DNA of 64,000 nucleotides. It comes from Mytilus trossulus (lineage: Eukaryota; Mollusca; Bivalvia; Mytilida; Mytilidae). This document shows, in pieces, positions 56,941 to 64,000 of the stretch; the stretch's first letter is position 1, and each line of letters starts with the position of its first letter. The stretch lies in contig NW_026963296.1 of NCBI RefSeq assembly GCF_036588685.1, positions 2,294,001-2,358,000 on the forward strand, given 5' to 3'. The notes beneath the pieces were generated by a model. It was not told the origin of the DNA. It saw only the letters and a list, made by a program, of their open reading frames with translations, and did not search any database. Made by a program: the position numbers and the translations under genes.

Positions 56941-57554
56941 GCTTTTGTGTTTGTTTATGTAAATATTTAGACTGCAGAATAAAACTTAAAATTTTGTTTT
57001 CGTTACAATATCAATAAAAATTGAATCATTACTGGAAAGTATCTATGAACATAAATTGCTTAATTGTTATATTGATAAATTGAAAAAAGAAAACAACAGT
57101 AGTCATTGGGGTATCGAATAAACTATTTATTGCTGCTATGATCTGTCCTTGCTATCAAATAAGGTGGAAGTGTCTTCGACTTCAACTTGTTCCATCATGT
57201 GTCCATATCGGTTTGTTATAATGTACTCAGTACATGCATATGAACAGAACAAGTGTATTACCATATTTACAGTTTTTAAATTAGTACTCTTGCCAAGTTG
57301 GATATTCAACACAGAAACACATACTACATATTTGTATTTTCAGACAGGCAATATTTGGAGATAAAGAATACAAAACAAACAACAAAACTGTATGTTAAGA
57401 CTTTAAATATTTTCAGAGTTTTGAAGCTGCCCGCCCGCCGTAAATACTTATCAATAATCGATTTTTACTTCGACTGTCCGGTAAGCCAAAATTGATTTTG
57501 TAAGTGGCTGGTTACATAAAAGATGCAGAAAAAAAGAAAGAGTGGAGCATGGTA

Positions 57555-57720
57555 ATAAAAGGCAATAGCAGTATACCCCTGTTCAATAGTCATAAATAGG
57601 TTAAGCAAAAACAAATCAGGGTCAATCTAAAACCGAGGGAACACCACATCAACTAGAAAAGGGAAACAACGAAACAGAAAACAGAAATAAAAGCAAACGT
57701 ACAGACATATACACGCACCT
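57555..57720 (-). repeat. Repeat R7-like fragment
   Basis: CCCCTGTTCAATAGTCATAA and AAACAAATCAGGGTCAA resemble the minus copy at 32385-32440. The rest (CCGAGGGAACACCACATCAA) has no second copy in the window. Confidence 0.45.
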
Positions 57721-59929
57721 TTTTTATAACAATTTCAAACTGTAAATCTGTTGATAATCAATTATGCACACCTGTAAAAGATGTTCCTCGTGTACCACCT
57801 ATTCAAAACCACTGTAGTGTATTTTATTTCAACAGAACCATGTACCTATACTGAACATATATTTCCTTTATATATGCCAATTTTAAAACAAACCTTATGA
57901 ATGTGTTGAAGCTGCTAGAAACAACAAGCTAAAGTGTTGCTTAGGAGGCCTCAATGTGACGAGAAAACTTCACCATGAACAGTTACATACAATTTTGCAG
58001 TAGGCTTTTAAATATTTCTCTTTAGAATCAGCTGTGTGCATGAACTGAAAAGTGTCGCCTGCTTTAACTAATCATGAATGAATTGTTAAAACGTCTTTCA
58101 GATAAAGGTTCTGTTACAGGTATCCATGAAACCATCCATCTGAATGATCAACGAAATGGGGTCAAGGTTAGGCTGATCTCGCCAGTTCATATGTAAACCT
58201 ACAATCATTATGTTCTTAAATACTGTTGGTATATAGAATTCAGTTGAGATATTGACAGATCAGGAAAACTTCTCCATGACCAATGAACCAAGTATGGGCA
58301 CAAAAATCTTACAAGAGGGAGTACTTTGATTCCATGTTATCAAAATTGTCGTTTTATTGCTCCCGCAACTAAAAGTTGATGGCAAACTGTTTCACCCCTG
58401 TCCCTCAGTCTGTCCCATTATGGGTGTATAGATATTCGAAAGTGCTTGGAAGTTTTCACTTTGTTGGCTGTTTGTACGTAATTTTATATTGAAGGTGTGC
58501 ATTTGGTCAGAGTTTTGAATTTTATTGATATTAGCTCTTTTGGATGATAGTTGAACTTTGTAATTTTTTGGAGTATATACTGCTTTTTGTTTCCTGATTA
58601 CTCCTCCTACAGTGAACCATAAACCTATGTGCTCCATGCTCAATATAGTTCTTTTTTTAAACAACACTTTGCTTCTCCCAGACACAATGATGTCTCAAAG
58701 AAAGTCTCCAAATGACTTCGTTATAATAGTTTCTTTTAGAGTGGAATGCCCCCCACCCTATCATTGTGTTGTTGTTATAGTGTTTCTAATTTTGTTATCT
58801 TGGGACTTATAATAGATTACTATACACTATGTTGATTTTCTCATTGTTGAAGGCAGTACAGTATCCTGTATTTATTTAGTTTCTTGTATATTGGTATTTG
58901 GAAAAAAGTGCTAAAATCAGTCTTAATTTACATTACGACAATTTCCTTATTTCAATTTAATTTTTGATGCAACACTTGTTCTGACTTGATTAAAGTTGTT
59001 AGTCAACCAGCTCATAGACATAATTTTGGCATGTGATGTTTTTTTGTATGATTTACTCCTTAATCAGTAGAAATGACCAATTTTTGTCTTTCTTTTCTTA
59101 ATAACCTCAAATGAAGTGCACACTTTGAAATAACCTGATATGTGGTTATACTGTGAGCTCAACATTTCTATTTGTTTATGTTTTTAATGAACATTTGCAT
59201 TTGAACATTAGTCTGGCTTACTAAATTATAATCCTGGTACTTTTGATAACTATTGCACATAAGGATGAATTAAAATAGACTCGAAGTATTTTGATATTTT
59301 AATAACTGGTTCATACCAGCAATCAGCACATACATAGGTCACTTGACCAATGAAAACACACAGTTTAGCACAATTACATTAAAGATTGCTGAAAATAAAA
59401 TATTGCAAAAATTGTAATGAAAATGATGCAAATGACAAAACACTTTATAATGATTATAAATTTAAATGCCAAAAATTCAAAATCTTTCACATAAAATTAC
59501 ACCATAAACATGAAATATACCTGTGCTTCTGTTAATTTTTTTTTGTGTTCAAATTTCAAAAGCATCTCCCCACCGTATATTCTTATTGTTTCAAATTTCA
59601 AATGTGGAAGAATTCTTACTTTTAAAAACATTTACGTTTTTTAGTTTTTGGGGTTAGCAAAAACACATACTTTTAGATGTTAGGTCTCTAAACTTCTATT
59701 GTATTTTCAAAATAAAACCTTCTCATAGTTCAGGTGTAATCCTAATTCTATTAATACAAGAATTATCAAATGTATTTCATTCAATCAGAATTTTTCAAAA
59801 GTTGCATATGATCACCAACTCTCCACAACATGAAAATCCAGAACATCTATTATTTTTTTTCAACATAAAACAGAAAATTCTTAAAATGAAAAGTAATACA
59901 AAACCCTGCAAGGCACATTTAACTATGTT

Positions 59930-60003
59930 TTAAGATTGTTCATTCTATGGACAATACTTTTGTGTTTTAAGATTGTTCATTCTATGGACAATACTTTTGT
60001 GTT
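59930..60003. repeat. 37-bp tandem duplication
   Basis: TTAAGATTGTTCATTCTATG ... GGACAATACTTTTGTGTTT occurs twice without a gap, almost perfectly. Confidence 0.9.
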
Positions 60004-61477
60004 TCAAGCACTTGTCAAAAGACAAGTTTCTCCTTCCCAAAAATAATTATTCAAAAAGAGACTGATGCATACTTTTCAACAAATTGATTTGTAGATCTAC
60101 AAATATGTTGAAATAATGGATACTGGATCTAATTATTAAGAACTGGTTGATATGAGGGTTTTTTAGGACAAAATATTCAGTAAATTATAAAGTTTCTAAT
60201 TATAACCAGTTTTCTGTCACCCTTTAATATTGAAATTAAAAAAACAAACTTCTATAATCATGATAATCAGTTCCATTTATGTTTCATACAATCTAAAATG
60301 TCAAATAAAATATTTTCCCAATGAGATATGTATTTAAAATCGTAACAATCATCATTTAAGAACAAACACATTACAATTTTTGGACATTTTTTTTGGTAAA
60401 ATATAATTATTTAAAAAATGACATTCACAATTAAAATCTTACCAATAAATTAAATATCACATTTAAGTTTTTTTTAATCCTACTTGAGGAAAATTCATGT
60501 CCACTGTATATCTAAGCGAGACTTATAACCTCTTAAGATAGATATTCAGCCATTTTGTATTTTCTAAGTGTCACCTATTTACATATTTTACACTAATTAC
60601 AACATAGTGACATCGAAATATTTGTTTTATACATTTTACACATATTTACAATAAAAAAATGTGCTACAAGTCTTTGAGATTTAAAGACCAGTTTTGTTTC
60701 CCCTGTTTAACAAATTAATGCCCTTTTTACAAGCAAACTATTGTGTGGTTATATTGTGACTTTGATGATTGAACCAGGGTTTTAAGATTTTTGCTTTCCT
60801 CTTTGGTAACAATTAAACATGAAGAAAATATCTTTATATTACTATCACCAAAACTGTTACTGTTCATTTACTTTCTAAAACTGAATCATTTGATGACAGT
60901 TTGACATATTGGACAAAACAATAAAAAATAAATGAAGAGCAATGTGCTATGACCCTGTTCTTAAATCAAATGTACTAAAATATATCATAAGCGTTTTGTT
61001 GTCCATGTTATCAAAGTTTACATTTAAAGTCACTACTGTATTGAAACGTATCATGAATTCAACACATTTATTTGACCTTTCTTTTATAATAGAAGTATGG
61101 GATTCATCTGCTTACATTATTTCTAAATTTGATCTGAAACATGCATTCAGCATATTTATTAGATCTTCATTTATAAATATATATAAATAAAATGAAATAA
61201 TACATATGGGACACCGCTGCTTGAATTATATCTACATTTTGTCTGAAGCATGAATAAAGACTGACAACGGGACTTTAAAACACACAGTTATACCGTTTTA
61301 TGGTTAATACTAATTTTGTCCTAGCACCATTAAACACACACACTCTCTCTGTATTTACCAGTATTTTATATACTGGGCAGGGATTGTCGTTTAGGGTTCT
61401 ATACATAGCACCTTGTAAATATGACCTCTTTATACCGAAAGCCAAAGCTAAAACCTGGGTTTACACAACCTTCAATA

Positions 61478-61595
61478 AATAAGGACTACAAACTAGGCCA
61501 AAGCTTTAACCAACTTTCATTTTACAATGTAAAACCAGACTTCAAACTAGGCCAAAGATTTAACCAACTTTCATTTTACAAATGTACAACCACAA
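61478..61595. repeat. ~58-bp tandem duplication
   Basis: ACAAACTAGGCCAAAGCTTT and AACCAACTTTCATTTTACAA occur twice (from about 61488 and 61545). It lies in the presumed 3'UTR of the kinase gene. Confidence 0.85.
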
Positions 61596-61710
61596 GTACA
61601 GGATGTTTAATACATAGAGCTCTAGCCAGCCTCACATCAGCCAAAGTAACCAGTCATTACACAGACTTGTTTACTGTCTTTCTGCCTTGCTATTGACTGG
61701 TTCCCTATAG

Positions 61711-61911
61711 TCATCTACTGGTACTATGTGACCTGTCTCGTTCACCATTGTCATTGTCTGTGGCTTGGTCTGTTCTGAAGTAGGGGGAGAAGAAAGGTTG
61801 TCTGAAAGCCTCGGGTAATGAGATACGCTCCGTAGGGTCATACATTAACATGGAGCTGATGAAATCGAAAAATTCTTGATGTTCTGGATTCTCAGGCTGT
61901 CGAATGTAACG
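61711..61911 (-). CDS. CLK: Terminal exon of a CLK/LAMMER-family dual-specificity kinase (partial gene)
   Basis: On the minus strand an acceptor ending TATATTTCAG precedes 61911, and the frame runs 66 residues to TGA at 61713-61711, entering in phase 0. The translation starts RYIRQPENPEHQEFFDF, continues SSMLMYDPTERISLPEAF and RQPFFSPYF, and ends in a polar tail TDQATDNDNGERDRSHSTSR. This matches the last part of the C-lobe of CLK kinases (RRYL...FDLIESMLEY-P--R-T--EAL-HPFF), which phosphorylate SR splicing factors in the nucleus. The Asp-Pro and His-Pro-Phe-Phe region is present with Gln in place of His (RQPFF). The upstream exons lie beyond an intron of at least 2 kb, outside or near the right edge. 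SRPK and DYRK kinases fit less well. Confidence 0.82.
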   Translation of the reverse strand, partial: RYIRQPENPEHQEFFDFISSMLMYDPTERISLPEAFRQPFFSPYFRTDQATDNDNGERDRSHSTSR

Positions 61912-62047
61912 CTGAAATATATAATTATAAATATTAAATTATCTAATATTCAACATAACCATATGCAATTTAATTATGATGAACAGAAAGAATTGTTTGC
62001 TTGATTGTGAATTTTTTTTGCTGTCATAATTGACATATTTTCTGTAA

Positions 62048-62125
62048 ATAGTTATCAAAGGTACCAGGATTATAATTTAATACGCCAGACGCGCGTTTCG
62101 TCTACATAAGACTCATCAGTGACGT
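62048..62125 (-). repeat. R1 fragment in the kinase intron
   Basis: TAGTTATCAAAGGTACCAGG through ACGCGCGTTTCGTCTACATA to ACTCATCAGTGACG is the first ~75 bp of the minus-oriented unit. Confidence 0.75.
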
Positions 62126-63479
62126 AATGTGTGTAATGAAAAAAAAGACTGCTTTTTTTTTTGGTTTGGTAGTTTTAATCTTCTCATAATTTTTAATTTC
62201 TAGTAGTCCTTCCTTTTCTTCTTGTCAACAATTGAAGGGATGGAACTATTTTTCACATATTTGTAACTGTTACACCCAACCCTCCCTTAAAAAAAACCCC
62301 ATATGAGATGATCAGTTAAAGAGAATATATCACTTACAGTACATGCATCACAAACGTATTACTAAAGGTAAGTTATATGGTGAAGCCTGGGTTAAATGAC
62401 AGTGACCTAAAGCATAAGTAATAATGTCTATGATTCACAACTAACAAACGATCAGCAATGTTTGGTATATGTTGATACTTCACTTCAAGCAATGTTGGCA
62501 GAACACATTTTTCAAAAGTAGATACCCAAATGATCACTGCGACCAAATTTTCTTAAATTTGGCACAGTAGTTCAATAGTAGATTTTTGTAAAAATTAAAG
62601 TAAAACACCACTTAGTGATGAGAAAAGCTCAGTTGACCAGTGAGCTAAAAAGTCGACTATTCATGAAGATTTTGAGTGTTTTTGTTTAGTAGTGATTATC
62701 ACATTCATATCAGAAAGAGACTACGTCAATGTGATATAAATGTAAACCGTTGTACAAGACTAACATGCTGTGTTTAAAGTTTGTAAAACATGCATGTTCA
62801 TAGAGTAAGTGTATGCAGAGCAACATGTCACCTTACACAGGCATATTATTCAAAGCTTATTATTCTTTGCTCGCACTTCAAATGCTTTGTGCATATGGAG
62901 AAGCTTCAAATTCCATTAATCAAGTATTTGATATGTCAAGCCCAGTGATGTAACAAATAACTGCCGGCAATTCAAGCCGGCTAGTGAACAAGAGACCACT
63001 TATGATTTTTGGTCAATAAGAAGCAAAATACAAACAATAGTCCAGAAAACTCTTAATGATACCTAAAGATTGAGCAATATGAACCCCACCAAACACCTAG
63101 AGTAGACTAGGGTACTTTTGAAAAAGAATCAGTTCCTTCTATGATAATTGCACCTTACATGTTATTCATTCAAAATGACAATTTCCATCTGAGCAATGGT
63201 GAAACAGAACAAGTTTCAACTTACTATGGCTGACATAATACAATGATTGATTGAGAAGTTCAAGAACTTAAATGAAAAATATTTTGGAACCCAGCCTTAA
63301 AGATCTTCTACACTTTCTCCACAAACATGAAGGGCTTTTCTTTGCTAACATGAAACAATGGCTAGTAAATTAATTCTTATTCTGTGAACAAAGAATAAGA
63401 AAAAAAATAAAAATATCAGGCAAATTATTATAAATATGTAACTACACACCAACATTTTGTTATTTTAGTATACAATGAG

Positions 63480-63908
63480 GAATTCATGCATTCAGATCTC
63501 TCAGAGGAATTTGTGCATTCAGATCTCTCAGAGGAATTCGTGCATTCAGATCTCTCAGAGGAATTCGTGCATTCAGATCTCTCAGAGGAATTTGTGCATT
63601 CAGATCTCTCAGAGGAATTCATGCATTCAGATCTCTCAGAGGAATTCATGCATTCAGATCTCTCAGAGGAATTCGTGCATTCAGATCTCTCAGAGGAATT
63701 CGTGCATTCAGATCTCTCAGAGGAATTCATGCATGCAGATCTCTCAGAGGAATTCATGCATTCAGATCTCTCAGAGGAATTCGTGCATTCAGATCTCTCA
63801 GAGGAATTCATGCATTCAGATCTCTCAGAGGAATTCATGCATTCAGATCTCTCAGAGGAATTCGTGCATTCAGATCTCTCAGAGGAATTCATGCATTCAG
63901 ATCTCTCA
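63480..63908. repeat. 27-bp satellite, 16 units
   Basis: Sixteen near-identical 27-bp units stand head to tail. Each carries an EcoRI site (or its GAATTT variant), a GCATTCAG core and a BglII site (AGATCT). Variation is almost confined to three bases after GAATT (CATG, CGTG or TGTG), which define at least three sub-variants; unit 10 has GCATGCAG. Because 27 is a multiple of three, the minus strand stays open as a repeated nine-residue motif (MNSSERSEC). That frame is not supported as a gene. The array lies in the kinase intron. Confidence 0.95.
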
Positions 63909-64000
63909 TTCTATCAGTGTCTATGTTGTAACTCTAGCATATACCATAGTGTTTCATCCATCCACAGTATCATTCCATGCACTCTATTTTGGTACTGGTA

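Larger units (their letters stand above)
55546..61710. other. Convergent intergenic region and 3'UTRs
   Basis: The B-box/GTPase gene (plus) and the CLK-like gene (minus) end toward each other here. No clear polyadenylation signal lies close after 55545; the first AATAAA on the plus strand that I noticed is at about 56979. For the minus strand, TTTATT (AATAAA reversed) occurs near 61067 and 61150. A repeat-like fragment at 58100-58420 includes CCATCCATCTGAATGATCAA and GGCAAACTGTTTCACCCCTG. No other gene is seen; the minus frame at 58392-58685 is unconvincing. Confidence 0.45.
61912..64000 (-). other. Intron of the CLK-like gene
   Basis: This stretch lies upstream, on the minus strand, of the kinase terminal exon. 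It holds a fragment of repeat R1 (62048-62125), a possible Penelope-like tail fragment (about 63040-63112), and the 27-bp satellite at 63480-63908. I found no further kinase exon in it, so the intron is probably longer than 2 kb. Confidence 0.5.

Noticed and set aside
58392-58685. 97-residue minus-strand frame
   Set aside because: No family, no splice context, and it overlaps a repeat-like segment ending GGCAAACTGTTTCACC.
63428-63892. 154-residue minus-strand frame of repeated MNSSERSEC
   Set aside because: It is the 27-bp satellite read in one frame and has no start or splice context of its own.

Overview
This window is eukaryotic, AT-rich and dominated by repeats. It looks like genomic DNA from a marine mussel (Mytilus or a close relative). 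I infer this from the dense dispersed repeats, which resemble those I associate with Mytilus (for example the family carrying GACGAAACGCGCGTCTGGCG), together with tRNA-like SINEs, a Penelope-like reverse transcriptase, and genes with small exons and GT/AG introns. There is no sign of prokaryotic operons, and most short open frames are shadows inside repeats.

Two real genes are visible. The first lies on the plus strand, about 44.4-55.5 kb. Splice sites and codon phases assemble six B-box-like zinc-binding units, encoded as pairs on three duplicated exons (44439-44806, 47274-47733, 49282-49639) joined by two small linker exons (45976-46019, 48185-48273). These are followed by a fibronectin type III exon (51269-51707), a P-loop exon (53549-53727) and a large terminal exon (54145-55545). 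The terminal exon holds the rest of an AIG1/septin-like GTPase, a Cys/His cluster and a coiled coil. Every junction matches in phase except the one between the third B-box exon and the FN3 exon, so either an exon is missing from my model or there are two adjacent genes. The second gene lies on the minus strand and points toward the first. Its terminal exon (61711-61911) encodes the C-terminal lobe of a CLK/LAMMER-family protein kinase, and the rest of that gene lies beyond the right edge.

Region 1-34 kb has no gene I can support. It contains MITEs (1817-1991, 18806-19002 and relatives), a diverged segmental duplication (6.7-9.2 kb), a compound foldback of about 1.07 kb (10.80-11.87 kb), SINEs (15.3 and 28.0 kb), a 24-bp minisatellite with a 264-bp higher-order repeat (24.8-25.8 kb), an 82-bp tandem array (28.9-29.25 kb), and head-to-tail copies of the abundant ~345-bp family called R1 here. 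Region 34-43 kb is a nest of one repeat family (R8) in both orientations. One R8 copy is split by a 5'-truncated Penelope-like element flanked by an 8-bp duplication. Region 55.5-61.7 kb is convergent intergenic or 3'UTR sequence. Region 61.9-64 kb is kinase intron with a 27-bp satellite of 16 units.

The most notable object is the B-box(x6)-FN3-GTPase gene. It combines TRIM-like zinc modules with an AIG1-like GTPase, and no RING finger is seen. Such an architecture could suit innate immunity, but that role is inference only.
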